48,471 nucleotides of DNA from an uncultured Clostridium sp. (GCA_937927335.1 CALBDU010000080.1:1-48471), one strand, 5' to 3'. Shown: positions 31,959 through 41,730, numbered from the stretch's first letter. Program-made: numbers and translations. The notes: generated by a model not told the origin, from the sequence alone.

Positions 31959-34331
31959 TTAGTTAAAGCTCTGTTCCGTCCTGTTTATTATTTCATCCTG
32001 AAGCTCTCTGTCAAGGTTGTTGAATAAATCGCTGTAGCCAGCTACCCTTACAATGAGATCATTATATTCATTAGGATTTTTCTGGGCATCCAACAGAACC
32101 TTCCTATCAATAACATTAAATTGAATATGGTGTCCATCCATGCTGAAGTAAGACCTGATCAGAGCTGCAAGATTTTCCAGCCCCTGGTCTCCTTCCAGTG
32201 CAGAAGGAGTAAACTTCTGGTTCAGAAGAGTTCCTCCTGTTCTTAAGTGGTCCATCTTTGCAGCAGATTTTATAACGGCAGTAGGGCCCTTTCTGTCTGC
32301 ACCCTTTTCAGGTGATATTCCTTCTGATAATGGCTTATAGGCCAGTCTTCCGTTAGGGGCTGCTCCCATAACTGAGCCAAAGTATACGTGGCAGGTGGTT
32401 GGAAGCATATCGATTCTATAGCAGCCGCCCTTCATGTTCTTTCTTCCGTTAACTTCGTCATAGAAAGAGTTAAAGGCCTGGAGCATTATTTCATCTGCAT
32501 AATCGTCATCATTACCGTATTTAGGTGTTTTATTAGAAACCATATTGTATATTTCTTCATAACCCTGGAAGTTATTATCCATAGCCTCCATCAATTCCTT
32601 CATGGTAAATTTACTATTGTCATATACATTATACTTTATTGCAGACAAACAGTCACTTAAAGTTCCAATTCCAACACCCTGGATATAATTTGTGTTATAC
32701 CTGGCTCCTCCAGCATTATAATCCTTACCCTTCTTTATGCAGTCACTGGTAATAACTGAAAGGAAGGTTGCAGGCATATGCTCTGCATATATTTTTTCAA
32801 TAACATTATTTCCCTTAACCTTAATGTCCACAAAATGATGGAGCTGTTTCTTAAAGGCTTCAAAGAACTCATCATAGGTCTTGAAGTCATAGGCATAGCC
32901 TAATTGAAGTCCAAGCTGCTTGTTGGAATGCTTGTCTAAGCCATTATACATGGTTATTTCCAATATTTTAGGGATATTAAGATATCCGGTTAAAATATAT
33001 GCCTCTTTTCCAAAGGCTCCTGTTTCAACACATCCGCTGGCACCGCCTTCTCTGGCATCAGTTATATCCTTTCCTGCACGGAGCAGCTCCTGAATTATTG
33101 AATCAGTGTTGTACATAGCCGGCTGACCCCAGCCCTTTCTGGATATTTCGCAGGCCTTCTTAACAAATGCATGAGGAGTTTTTTTGCTTATCTGTACATT
33201 GGAGCTTGGCTGTAAAAGCTTCATATCATCCATTACTTCAAGGATCAGGTAGCTTACTTCATTAACACCATTAGAGCCGTCAGATTTTACTCCACCTGTA
33301 TTGAGGTTTGCAAAATCAGTATAGGTGCTGCTTTCCTTCAAGGTTATGCCAACCTTAGGAGGTGCTGGCTGGTTGTTAAATTTAACCCATAGACATTCCA
33401 AAAGCTCCTTTGCCTTCTCCCTTGTTATGGTTCCATCCTCAATGTCTTTTTCATAGAATGGATTCAAGTGCTGGTCAAGCCTTCCAGGACTCAATGCATC
33501 CCATGGATTTAACTCTGTGGTAACTCCGATATGAACAAACCAGTACATCTGAATTGCCTGCTGGAAGGTTTCAGGCTTATGAGCAGGTACTACGTCGCAG
33601 TTCTTTGCTATCTGAAGAAGTTCTTCTTTCCTTACAGGATTTGTCTCTTTATCAGCCATTTCCCTGGCCAGGTCTGCATATCTTTTTCCAAGAGCTATTA
33701 TGGCGTCGCAGCTGATCGACATGGCTTCCAGCTGAACCTTCTTATCATAAGCTTCCTTGTCTTCATAAAAATCTAAAGCATCTATGGCTGCCTGAATATC
33801 TGCCTTAAAATCCAAAAATCCCTTTTTATACATTTTACCATCAGCAACAGTGTGTCCTGGGCCTCTCTGTTCCATGAATTCTGTATATAATCCGCTTTCA
33901 TAACAGTCTTTCCATTCTGGTGTCATTCTGTCCAAAATAAGCTTCCTGATGGAACGGTTTTTCCAGAAAGGTATTATTCTTTCCTCCTGAATCTTCTTTG
34001 CTTCATCACTTACCTTGAAGAATATTCTTTCACGTTTGTCCATAACATCCATATCCTCAAGTGTATGGCAGCACAGTTCAGGGAAGGTCGGAGATGACTG
34101 GGGCTTTTCACCCTTTTCACCTACGATTAGCTCATCATCATTGATGCAAATAGTTTTGTTTTCCATGATATGCTTAAATGATAACGCTCTGAGAATAGGA
34201 GTCTCCAGGGTGCCTGCATATTTTTCATAGGCATCTGTAAGCAGCACCGCCCTTTCAATAGATAATGTAGGTACAGCCTCCACACTTTGTTTTCTCAGCT
34301 TTCTGATTCTTTCATTCATTCCTCTTTCCAT
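31959..34331 (-). CDS. hypD: trans-4-hydroxy-L-proline dehydratase (glycyl radical enzyme)
   Basis: Protein of 790 residues, the HypD length. Thiyl-radical Cys and general base are C434-V-E436 in GASGCVETG, and the glycyl radical is G765 in VRVAGYSDLF. Residues I recall from Clostridioides difficile HypD fall at the same numbers: F152, H160, D278, S334, Y450 and T645. It removes water from trans-4-hydroxyproline to give pyrroline-5-carboxylate. Downstream proC and upstream activase fit exactly. Oxygen-sensitive, cytoplasmic; feeds proline to Stickland reduction if the host has proline reductase. Confidence 0.97.
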   Translation of the reverse strand: MERGMNERIRKLRKQSVEAVPTLSIERAVLLTDAYEKYAGTLETPILRALSFKHIMENKTICINDDELIVGEKGEKPQSSPTFPELCCHTLEDMDVMDKRERIFFKVSDEAKKIQEERIIPFWKNRSIRKLILDRMTPEWKDCYESGLYTEFMEQRGPGHTVADGKMYKKGFLDFKADIQAAIDALDFYEDKEAYDKKVQLEAMSISCDAIIALGKRYADLAREMADKETNPVRKEELLQIAKNCDVVPAHKPETFQQAIQMYWFVHIGVTTELNPWDALSPGRLDQHLNPFYEKDIEDGTITREKAKELLECLWVKFNNQPAPPKVGITLKESSTYTDFANLNTGGVKSDGSNGVNEVSYLILEVMDDMKLLQPSSNVQISKKTPHAFVKKACEISRKGWGQPAMYNTDSIIQELLRAGKDITDAREGGASGCVETGAFGKEAYILTGYLNIPKILEITMYNGLDKHSNKQLGLQLGYAYDFKTYDEFFEAFKKQLHHFVDIKVKGNNVIEKIYAEHMPATFLSVITSDCIKKGKDYNAGGARYNTNYIQGVGIGTLSDCLSAIKYNVYDNSKFTMKELMEAMDNNFQGYEEIYNMVSNKTPKYGNDDDYADEIMLQAFNSFYDEVNGRKNMKGGCYRIDMLPTTCHVYFGSVMGAAPNGRLAYKPLSEGISPEKGADRKGPTAVIKSAAKMDHLRTGGTLLNQKFTPSALEGDQGLENLAALIRSYFSMDGHHIQFNVIDRKVLLDAQKNPNEYNDLIVRVAGYSDLFNNLDRELQDEIINRTEQSFN

Positions 34332-34333
34332 AA

Positions 34334-35236
34334 TTAACCTCCTATTTTTGTTTTATATCCACTTTTTTCAAACATTTCCTTTAGTTCTTTCATTCGCTCA
34401 CTGGAAGGAACCTCCATCAATGTGCTCTCATAGGTTTTTCCAAGCCTTTCATATTTGTTTCTTGCTATATCATGATAAGGCAGAAGATTTACCTTATTAA
34501 TATTGGTTTCCTTAATAAAATTCAGAATGCTTTTAATGGTTTCGTCATCTTCATTAATACCTGCTATAACAGGAATCCTTAAATTAATATTTGCGCCTCT
34601 TTCTGAAAGCTTAATAAGGTTTTCAAGTATCAGTTCATTGCCAACACCTGTATATTTCTTATGAAGACTGCTGTCCATGAGCTTGATATCATACAGGAAT
34701 ACATCTACATATTCTAAAATTCTTTCAAAGCTTTCAAAGGGTACGTATCCGCAGGTATCCACCGCAACTGAAATTCCCTTTTCCTTGCAGCGCATGGCTA
34801 GCTGCTCCAGCACATTTATCTGGCACATTGCTTCTCCGCCGGAAAAAGTAACACCACCTTGAGACTGGTCATAAAATACACTATCCTTATCGATTTCCTT
34901 AAGAATTTCATTTATGGCTTTCTCCTCGCCCACTATTTCCCGAGCGTTATTTATACAGAAATCAGTACAAGTCCCGCAAACTGTACATTTATCGAAATCG
35001 TTTACAGGCAACCCATCCTTCATTGAGATGGCATTGCTTTTACACTTTTGCACACATCTTCCGCAGCCTGTACACTTATCCCTGTTGATCATGAGTTCTT
35101 TGTCAAAACTCTGACTTTCCGGGTTATGGCACCATAGGCAGTTTAAAGGGCAGCCCTTAAAAAATACGGTGGTTCTGATACCGGGTCCATCATGAATTGA
35201 AAACTTTTGTATGTTAAAAACCATTCCCTTATCCAT
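34334..35236 (-). CDS. hypE: HypD-activating enzyme (radical SAM)
   Basis: Protein of 300 residues. The radical-SAM motif is C-x3-C-x2-C in FKGCPLNCLWCHNPES (about 29-44). Two further clusters lie in an inserted ferredoxin domain, CTGCGRCVQKC and CTVCGTCTDFC. GGVTFSGGEAM (SAM-binding GGE) and the C-terminal LLPYHDIARNKYERLG are typical of glycyl-radical activases. It abstracts H from G765 of HypD. Two bases before hypD; first gene of the operon. Confidence 0.95.
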   Translation of the reverse strand: MDKGMVFNIQKFSIHDGPGIRTTVFFKGCPLNCLWCHNPESQSFDKELMINRDKCTGCGRCVQKCKSNAISMKDGLPVNDFDKCTVCGTCTDFCINNAREIVGEEKAINEILKEIDKDSVFYDQSQGGVTFSGGEAMCQINVLEQLAMRCKEKGISVAVDTCGYVPFESFERILEYVDVFLYDIKLMDSSLHKKYTGVGNELILENLIKLSERGANINLRIPVIAGINEDDETIKSILNFIKETNINKVNLLPYHDIARNKYERLGKTYESTLMEVPSSERMKELKEMFEKSGYKTKIGG

Positions 35237-35276
35237 TTTATTCCCCCTAATAATTATTTAACAATCCTTTAACTTA

Positions 35277-35421
35277 AATATACTACTTTCATAATGAAAT
35301 GTCTATACAAATTTTCACTTATGTGAAATTACATTAAGCAATTTTCATCAAAATCCGGGTTCTAATTTTATTTATTTGTTCATATATGAAATGACCTCTA
35401 TATGTTATGAAATTTTTTCAT
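35277..35421 (-). promoter_or_regulatory. hyp operon promoter with an array of TTTCA/TGAAA inverted repeats
   Basis: Promoter on the minus strand: -35 TAGACA (35300-35305), 17-nt spacer, -10 TATATT (35277-35282). Four palindromes of one type surround it: TTTCATAATGAAA (35287-35299, exactly within the spacer), TTTCACTTATGTGAAA (35313-35328, just upstream of -35), TTCATATATGAA (35379-35390) and ATGAAATTTTTTCAT (35407-35421). This is a strong candidate repressor or regulator array. Confidence 0.65.
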
Positions 35422-35470
35422 TAGTTAAACCTCTTAAATTCGTTACTATTTAATCAGCTTTCAGACACAA

Positions 35471-35506
35471 AAGAAAACCACTGACGTCATCACTGTCAGA
35501 GGTTCT
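35471..35506 (-). terminator. Terminator of the ferritin-like gene
   Basis: AACCTCTGACAGTGATGACGTCAGTGGTT-type hairpin (arms about 10 bp with mismatches) followed by TTCTTTT on the minus strand. Confidence 0.75.
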
Positions 35507-35535
35507 CTAAAAACATCAATAGGGGTGGAAATAGA

Positions 35536-35724
35536 TTATGTTTCCAATCGGTCTAATATTTCCTGAAGCTTTTGGGCATGAAGAGCTTCATCTTCTGCAA
35601 ACTGCTTAAATACGCATATGGTCTCATGATCCTTGACATCTTTAGCGTATTGCTGGAAGTCCCGGACATTTTCTTGCGTATCCAACAGTTTTTGCTTTAT
35701 TATATCCTTGGTATCTAATCTCAT
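35536..35724 (-). CDS. Small ferritin-like (rubrerythrin-fold) protein
   Basis: Protein of 62 residues. One helix-turn-helix half of a ferritin-like four-helix bundle: ...VFKQFAEDEALHAQKLQEIL contains the E-x2-H iron-binding pair. Short for a rubrerythrin; it would have to dimerise. AAGGAG is eight bases before the ATG at 35724. Monocistronic with its own terminator. Confidence 0.7.
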   Translation of the reverse strand: MRLDTKDIIKQKLLDTQENVRDFQQYAKDVKDHETICVFKQFAEDEALHAQKLQEILDRLET

Positions 35725-35785
35725 TTTCATCACTCCTTGAATAACATTATTCCCCATAAAACATTATTTATTCCTTTATTATGAG

Positions 35786-37318
35786 TTATTGAAGCTTTAA
35801 GTCTCCTGAAATAACTCCAACAATATTTCCATCCTTATCTTCAATTGGTGCAGCTATCATTAATATCTGCTTTTTCGTAACTGCAGAAGTAAAAATATCC
35901 GTATGTGCATATTTTCCTGAAATCGCTTCCCTGAACCAAGGTCTGTAGCCAAAGTTTTTTACTGTAGTATCAGCATCAATATATATTATGTCACCATTCT
36001 TATCAAGAGTAATGAAGCCTTCAAATAAGTTTTGTTTGGTTTTAAATTCCTTGATTTTATCACCTTGAATTTTTAAATTCATTGAGGCTATCTCCGGGGA
36101 ATCTGAGATTGTAGAAAGTGATTTCTCTCCTTCCTTAATTTTATTTTCCAATTTGTCTTTGTCTACATTTAGTGATACTAATTTTCTGAGGTAGCTGTTA
36201 AGCTCTTTTGAGTTATCAGTGAGTTTATCTATAAGCATGGACAAAATAGCTATGGAATTATTATGCTGCTCAATACTTGAAGAAACCTCCTCCGTACTTG
36301 CAGAGGTATCCTCAACCATAACCGAAAGCTTTTCAATTGAGCCTTGAATTGATACCATGTCTTCACTTTGCTTTTCTACAAAGCGTGTAATATCTTTATT
36401 TCCCATATTTACAACTTTTATATCATTTTTCATTTTTACGAAGAACTTTGAAATGCTATTCACAAGTTCATAATTCATTTTTGAATTATTGTAGGATATT
36501 TCCATCTTTTTAATGCTGCCGAAAGTGGTTTTTCTTATTTCATTTGCTATCTGCCGTATATTGTCTGAGGATTCTCCTGATTCAGTTGCAAGCTTCCTCA
36601 CTTCTTCTGCCACTACCGCAAAGCCTCTTCCGCTTTCTCCAGCCCTTGCAGCTTCAATTGCTGCATTCAAAGCCAAAAGGTTTGTTTGTTCAGATATGTC
36701 TGTTACACTTTCCACAAATTTTTCAATTTGCAGAGAGTTATTTTCAAGTGTCTTAATTTCTTCAATAATTTCTTTATTTTCCTTATAAGATTCTGTTATT
36801 TTATTATTTAAGTCATTGAAGCTTTCAAGAATTTTATCTGAGAACCCATCAAATTCATTTGTAACCTCCAGCGTTTTAGTGCATTTTTTCAATATTTCAT
36901 CAGAATTTAAAACCAGATCTTCGCTTTTCAATTTTACTCTGGCTGCGTTCTCGGCTCCACTCTGAGCTGATGTGGCTACCCCTTCCATAACGTTTAATAT
37001 TTCACTTGAAACTTGTGAAACATTGTTTATGTTTTCACTAATTTCACCTGAGGTTGATTTTATAAGGTCGCTGGTTATCTGAAGTTTGTTGGTAAGCTCT
37101 TTAAAATTATCCACAGTGCCAGTGATAGCCATATTAAAGGCTTCAATTACATCATTATAGCCAAATGTTCTCTTTTGATATTTTTTTATATCTATTTCTT
37201 TTCCATTTATAATATCTGCGCTTTCATTTATATATTCAAGTAATATATTTTTATTTCTATGTTCAATAATAGCACCGGCAAATATTATGATAAGCAGTAT
37301 GTACACAACAAAATTCAT
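35786..37318 (-). CDS. Methyl-accepting chemoreceptor with C-terminal Cache-type sensor
   Basis: Protein of 510 residues. One N-terminal membrane helix (about 3-19), a signalling domain with the conserved tip ISEQTNLLALNAAIEAARAG (208-227), then a C-terminal segment (about 428-510) with YRPWFREAISGK and TDIFTS, IAAPIEDKDGNIVGVISGDL, the second half of a Cache/PDC domain. Usually Cache lies outside the cell ahead of the membrane helix; here it follows the signalling domain and should be cytoplasmic. Ligand unknown. Confidence 0.85.
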   Translation of the reverse strand: MNFVVYILLIIIFAGAIIEHRNKNILLEYINESADIINGKEIDIKKYQKRTFGYNDVIEAFNMAITGTVDNFKELTNKLQITSDLIKSTSGEISENINNVSQVSSEILNVMEGVATSAQSGAENAARVKLKSEDLVLNSDEILKKCTKTLEVTNEFDGFSDKILESFNDLNNKITESYKENKEIIEEIKTLENNSLQIEKFVESVTDISEQTNLLALNAAIEAARAGESGRGFAVVAEEVRKLATESGESSDNIRQIANEIRKTTFGSIKKMEISYNNSKMNYELVNSISKFFVKMKNDIKVVNMGNKDITRFVEKQSEDMVSIQGSIEKLSVMVEDTSASTEEVSSSIEQHNNSIAILSMLIDKLTDNSKELNSYLRKLVSLNVDKDKLENKIKEGEKSLSTISDSPEIASMNLKIQGDKIKEFKTKQNLFEGFITLDKNGDIIYIDADTTVKNFGYRPWFREAISGKYAHTDIFTSAVTKKQILMIAAPIEDKDGNIVGVISGDLKLQ

Positions 37319-37413
37319 ATTTACTCCTTTCCAGTAAATAAGACCCCCACTTTTGTGAGAGCCTTATCTGTTAATTTACTATATTCCCTCCAGGTACATG
37401 ACTTTGTACTTGC

Positions 37414-39060
37414 CTATTCATTTACGTACTCAATTTTCCCGTCAATCATTGTTAAGTCTACTTGTAAATTGTAAATATCCATTGGATCAATTGACGTAAT
37501 GTCTTCAGATAAAATAATCATATCTGCCAATTTGCCAACTTCTATACTCCCTTTGATTTTTTCCTCGTAGGAGGCATATGCTCCATTGTAGGTACAGCAT
37601 CTGATAGCTTCCAAAACGCTGACTGCCTGGGTTTTGTCACATTGAATATTTTTATTTCGGTCATAACGGTTCACTGCACCATCAATCATTTTCAATCCAT
37701 AAGGACCTGATGGGGCATCACTGTGCAGGGAACACATAATCCCAGCATCAAGCATACTCCTGAGAGCTCCGAAATATTTGCATCTATCTCCATAGAATTT
37801 TTCATAGTTTGCACCAAGAGCTCCTACCAATCCGGCATTGACACTTGGGCAGATGTTCATCTTTGCCATACGATCTATCAAATTTTGATCCGTTAATGAA
37901 CAATGTTCAATTCTGTGCCTTAAGTCAGGACGAGGATTGGTTTCAAATGCCTTTTCATAACCTTCCACCATAAATTCCACCGCCATATCACCAATGGCAT
38001 GAGCTGAGGCCTGACATTCTGCATCATTTATTTTTTTGATGTATTCAGCCACTTCTTCCCGCTCCCAGCCCCTTTCACTTTTTAATTCCGGATCATGGCT
38101 GTAGGGTTCTCTTGTAGCACAGCTTGGTCCTCCGCTGCCACCGTCAATCATGAATTTGCAGGTACCGATCTTAAAGTGATCATCTCCCAAGCCTGACATA
38201 AGCCCCAGATCCATCCAATGAGCATTCTGCTCCAGTGAAAACGGTTTCCCGAAAATGCTGTGAAGCATCATATAGGAACGAACTTTAAAGGTTTTGTTTC
38301 GGCACAGTTTCTGCATAGTATGATATGATGACGCACCACATTCGCCGCAGTCATGAATTGAAGTTATACCGGCTTCTAAAAGCTGCTTATGGGAAGTCAT
38401 AGCTGCTCTGGTTTGCGCCTCTTCTGTATACTCAACTTGTCCCCATAGCCAAAAATGTGTATGTCCACGAACTAATCCAGTGAGTTTTCCATTTACAACT
38501 TCAACTTCACCTTCTGGATATTTTTTTGCATCTTCTGGTTGGTACACACCCAAATATGCCAGTGCTTTGCTGTTATACATGCAAATATGTCCGCCGCCAT
38601 GCATACAATGCACAGGATTATCCGGAGCTGCTGCGTCCAGTTCTTCCAGAGTTGGATGTCGCTGTTCATTTAGAAGCAGTGGTTCATACCCCATCATAGA
38701 TATCCATTGTCCCACTTTTTTTAATTTTACGGCCTGGCGAACCATATCAAGCATTTCTGCAACAGATTTACAATAAGCATAGCGGGTATCAATCATTGGG
38801 GCATCCAGTTTAGGCTCCAGCAACCCATTTAGTATTGGGTGATAGTGGGAATCAATAATCCCAGGCATCAGCGTGCGTCCCTTTAAATCTATAACTTTTG
38901 TCTTTTCATCAATAATTTTTTCAATTCCTTCGTTATCTCCTGCGTATACAATCCTATTACCTTTCACTGCCACTGCTTCCACTATCTCATCTTTTTCATT
39001 AACCGTGATTACCTTTCCGTTTTTGAAAGCGTAGTCAGCATAGGAATAATCAAATGTCAT
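37414..39060 (-). CDS. YtcJ-like metal-dependent amidohydrolase
   Basis: Protein of 548 residues. Metal-binding motif GIIDSHYHP (HxH) near 68-76, later H residues in SAHAIGDMAVE and RIEHCSL, and Asp in CSLHSDAPSGP. Ends with the usual composite-barrel strand (GKLADMIILSEDI). The family acts on amides, carbamates or lactams; the exact substrate is unknown. It follows the SSS symporter by 20 nt, so the symporter may import its substrate. Confidence 0.88.
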   Translation of the reverse strand: MTFDYSYADYAFKNGKVITVNEKDEIVEAVAVKGNRIVYAGDNEGIEKIIDEKTKVIDLKGRTLMPGIIDSHYHPILNGLLEPKLDAPMIDTRYAYCKSVAEMLDMVRQAVKLKKVGQWISMMGYEPLLLNEQRHPTLEELDAAAPDNPVHCMHGGGHICMYNSKALAYLGVYQPEDAKKYPEGEVEVVNGKLTGLVRGHTHFWLWGQVEYTEEAQTRAAMTSHKQLLEAGITSIHDCGECGASSYHTMQKLCRNKTFKVRSYMMLHSIFGKPFSLEQNAHWMDLGLMSGLGDDHFKIGTCKFMIDGGSGGPSCATREPYSHDPELKSERGWEREEVAEYIKKINDAECQASAHAIGDMAVEFMVEGYEKAFETNPRPDLRHRIEHCSLTDQNLIDRMAKMNICPSVNAGLVGALGANYEKFYGDRCKYFGALRSMLDAGIMCSLHSDAPSGPYGLKMIDGAVNRYDRNKNIQCDKTQAVSVLEAIRCCTYNGAYASYEEKIKGSIEVGKLADMIILSEDITSIDPMDIYNLQVDLTMIDGKIEYVNE

Positions 39061-39080
39061 TTTAATCCCTCCAATTTATA

Positions 39081-40538
39081 TTACATTGCTTCCAGTTCAA
39101 CCTCTTTCTTGCCATCCTTGAATGCCTTTGATGGGAATGCATATATCATTATAACCATGATTACTAATGAAAGAATGATTCCGGTGGTCTGTGCATTTAA
39201 TATTCCGAAAAGCTTAAATTTAGGGAATATATAGGTTATTATCACTGTCAGTGCAACACCTGCTACCGCAGATACTGAAGCTGCAGCTGCAGTAGGCCTT
39301 GTTGAAAAAATTCCAAAAAGAAGCGGAGCTGTAAGTGACACTGACATCAGTGTATAGAATATTGTAAGGGCTGTTATTATACTTGGAAGGAATAATGCAA
39401 TTATAACCCCCGCAACTCCACTTACAAATGTAACCACTCTGCTCATCTTAAGCACACCTTCATCAGAAAGGTTGGGATTAATGAATGTCTTATATATATC
39501 GTTAGTGAATGATCCATTCAACATGTAAAGCACTGTATCGGCTGTACTTATTTCTGCTGCAAATACTGCTGCAAGAGCTATGGCTGATATTGCTGTTGGC
39601 AGCATTTTCATCATAGCAGTAGGCAGCGCTGAATCCTGGGATGTCAGGTGTGGGTACATTGCAAATGCACACATCCCGATTACTGCTGGTACAAATGCAA
39701 ATATCAACTGTACTATTGCATTATACATAGTTCCTTTTCTTATTGCTGATTTGTCTTTTGCGCCGTAAACTATACCAACTAAGCCAGGAGATACAAAGAA
39801 TGATGGTGTAAGCATGAAGAAGTATCCTATTATTACTGAAGCCCCCAGTCCGAAGAAACTGAAATAACTGGTTGTTTTAGCAGCGCTGCCAAGGTTTGCA
39901 GCAACCATAGTATGAAGTCCACCGAATCCACCCACAGCCGATAATGCAAATGGCACAGCAAGTAAAAATCCTGTGAGAACAACCACTAATTTCAACACTC
40001 CAACATAAGCTGAAGATATAAGACCTCCGAATGCAAAGTAAACAGTAACAACTACAGCTCCCACAATTACTCCTGTGGTTTTAGGAATGCCGACGGTTAC
40101 ATTAAGAATCCATGCAACACCCATAAGCTGTGATGCTAATAAAGCCAATGTTCCAACAAACATCATTGTGGAGAAAATACCTTTGAATTGTTTTGAATAT
40201 CTTTTATCCAGAAAATCACCACAAGTCATCAAATTGTATTTTGTAGACAATTCCCATATTTTGGGCCCAACGAAATATGCAAGAACTATACTTCCCAAAC
40301 CTGACATAAGCATCCACCATGCAGCTGAGATACCATTCTTGTATGCAAGGCCTGTGATTCCTACTGTTGAACCTGCACCTATATTTCCTCCTATCAAAGT
40401 AGCAAACAATAACCATTTATTAAGTTTTCTTCCGCCAACCATGAAGTCAGAACCGCCCTTAACTTTCTTGGAAGCAATGTAGCTTATCAGTATTAGTGCG
40501 GCAATATACAATACAATAGCTATAATATATATGTTCAT
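39081..40538 (-). CDS. Sodium:solute symporter family transporter
   Basis: Protein of 485 residues with about 13 membrane helices. GGRKLNKWLLFATLIGGNIGAGSTVG (about 35-60) and the helix containing AAVFAAEISTADTVLY are SSS-family features. A short charged tail follows the last helix. It imports an organic solute with Na+; close members include pantothenate and proline symporters, so both pantothenate (next to panB) and a substrate of the amidohydrolase are possible. Confidence 0.88.
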   Translation of the reverse strand: MNIYIIAIVLYIAALILISYIASKKVKGGSDFMVGGRKLNKWLLFATLIGGNIGAGSTVGITGLAYKNGISAAWWMLMSGLGSIVLAYFVGPKIWELSTKYNLMTCGDFLDKRYSKQFKGIFSTMMFVGTLALLASQLMGVAWILNVTVGIPKTTGVIVGAVVVTVYFAFGGLISSAYVGVLKLVVVLTGFLLAVPFALSAVGGFGGLHTMVAANLGSAAKTTSYFSFFGLGASVIIGYFFMLTPSFFVSPGLVGIVYGAKDKSAIRKGTMYNAIVQLIFAFVPAVIGMCAFAMYPHLTSQDSALPTAMMKMLPTAISAIALAAVFAAEISTADTVLYMLNGSFTNDIYKTFINPNLSDEGVLKMSRVVTFVSGVAGVIIALFLPSIITALTIFYTLMSVSLTAPLLFGIFSTRPTAAAASVSAVAGVALTVIITYIFPKFKLFGILNAQTTGIILSLVIMVIMIYAFPSKAFKDGKKEVELEAM

Positions 40539-40608
40539 TTAGAAACTCCCCTTAAATTAATTTTTATATTTTTATTTTAATGCAATGTTCTTATACAGGG
40601 AATACATA

Positions 40609-41439
40609 TTAATAAAGTTTATCTAGATTAACTTCCTTGTTGAATGAAAACTCAGGTGAAGGGAATGTGCCCTCCAAGGTTTCCTTGTGGAATTCATTTA
40701 GTCCATCTACCATAGCTGTTCTTATTTGAGCATACTGCTTAACAAATTTAGGTTTGAAATCTCCATACATCCCTAGCATATCCTGAGTAACCAATACCTG
40801 GCAGTCAACATAAGGACCTGCGCCTATTCCAAGTACAGGAATTTTTACTGCTGCAGTTAAAGCTTTAGCTACATTACTTGGAACACATTCCAATACCATA
40901 GCAAATGCACCTGCTTTTTCGATTTTCTTAGCATCTTCTATAAGCTGTGCTGCACTTTCAGGTGTACCACCCTGAACCTTAAAGCCTCCAAGCTGGCTGC
41001 AGGTTTGTGGAGTTAATCCTATATGCCCCATTACAGGTATGCCTGCTTTTACAATGGCTTCAATTTTATCTGCCATTTCAACTCCGCCTTCAAGCTTTAT
41101 ACAATCACAGCCTGTTTCCTTCATCAATCTGTTTGCACTTGCAATTGCCTGCTCACAGCTGATATTATATGCTCCAAAAGGCATATCCCCAACTATAAAT
41201 GTATCGGGAGCACCCTTAACCACTGGTCGTATATGATGAACCATGTCATCCATAGTAACACCTGTTGTTCCTGAATATCCAAGCATAACCATGCCAAGAG
41301 AATCACCAACAAGAATAACCTCTGTTTCGCTATCGTTTACAATAGAAGCTGTAGTGTAATCATAAGCTGTAACGTAAGTGAATTTTCTGCCCTCATTTTT
41401 GTATTTTTGAAAATCTAACACTGTCATTTTCTTTTTCAT
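40609..41439 (-). CDS. panB: 3-methyl-2-oxobutanoate hydroxymethyltransferase
   Basis: Protein of 276 residues. Hallmarks: VTAYDYTTASIVND, ILVGDSLGMVMLGYSGT (Mg-binding Asp), CIKLEGG, GHIGLTPQ and IGIGAGPYVDCQVLV. It adds a hydroxymethyl group from 5,10-methylene-THF to 2-ketoisovalerate, the first step to pantothenate. panE and coaX lie nearby. Good GGGGAG ribosome binding site. Confidence 0.97.
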   Translation of the reverse strand: MKKKMTVLDFQKYKNEGRKFTYVTAYDYTTASIVNDSETEVILVGDSLGMVMLGYSGTTGVTMDDMVHHIRPVVKGAPDTFIVGDMPFGAYNISCEQAIASANRLMKETGCDCIKLEGGVEMADKIEAIVKAGIPVMGHIGLTPQTCSQLGGFKVQGGTPESAAQLIEDAKKIEKAGAFAMVLECVPSNVAKALTAAVKIPVLGIGAGPYVDCQVLVTQDMLGMYGDFKPKFVKQYAQIRTAMVDGLNEFHKETLEGTFPSPEFSFNKEVNLDKLY

Positions 41440-41691
41440 ATTTTTTCTCCCCTCGCTTTTAATAACTCAGTGCACTTATAATATACCCTTGAAAATCAGT
41501 CAGCCGGCATTAACTAATTTTATAAGAATCAATGCACTTTTGGTTTGTTCTACATTCCAGAATTGCATTCTAGTTTTGTTATATTATTTATATTCAACAA
41601 AAATTTAAATATTCCTTCTTAATTAGCTAAATTTTTTTAATATTTAAAAATTTATTTTTTAACAATATCAGAAATTTCAAATATTATAAAA

Positions 41692-41722
41692 TAAAAAAAC
41701 CTGATACTTAAATCGTATCAAG
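41692..41722 (-). terminator. Terminator of the IclR gene
   Basis: CTTGATAC/GTATCAGG hairpin followed by seven T on the minus strand, within the 290-nt gap before panB. The rest of the gap (41440-41690) is AT-rich with no gene that I can see. Confidence 0.85.
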
Positions 41723-41730
41723 CTTTTAAT

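Noticed and set aside
31959..34331. Pyruvate formate-lyase, choline TMA-lyase or glycerol dehydratase
   Set aside because: Active-site residues and their numbering match HypD, and proC is adjacent.
37340..37364. Hairpin between the amidohydrolase and chemoreceptor genes
   Set aside because: Pairs only with several G-U pairs and has no T run, so I do not call a terminator.
40075..40482. 135-codon open frame antisense to the SSS transporter
   Set aside because: Shadow of a well-supported membrane transporter; no ribosome binding site.
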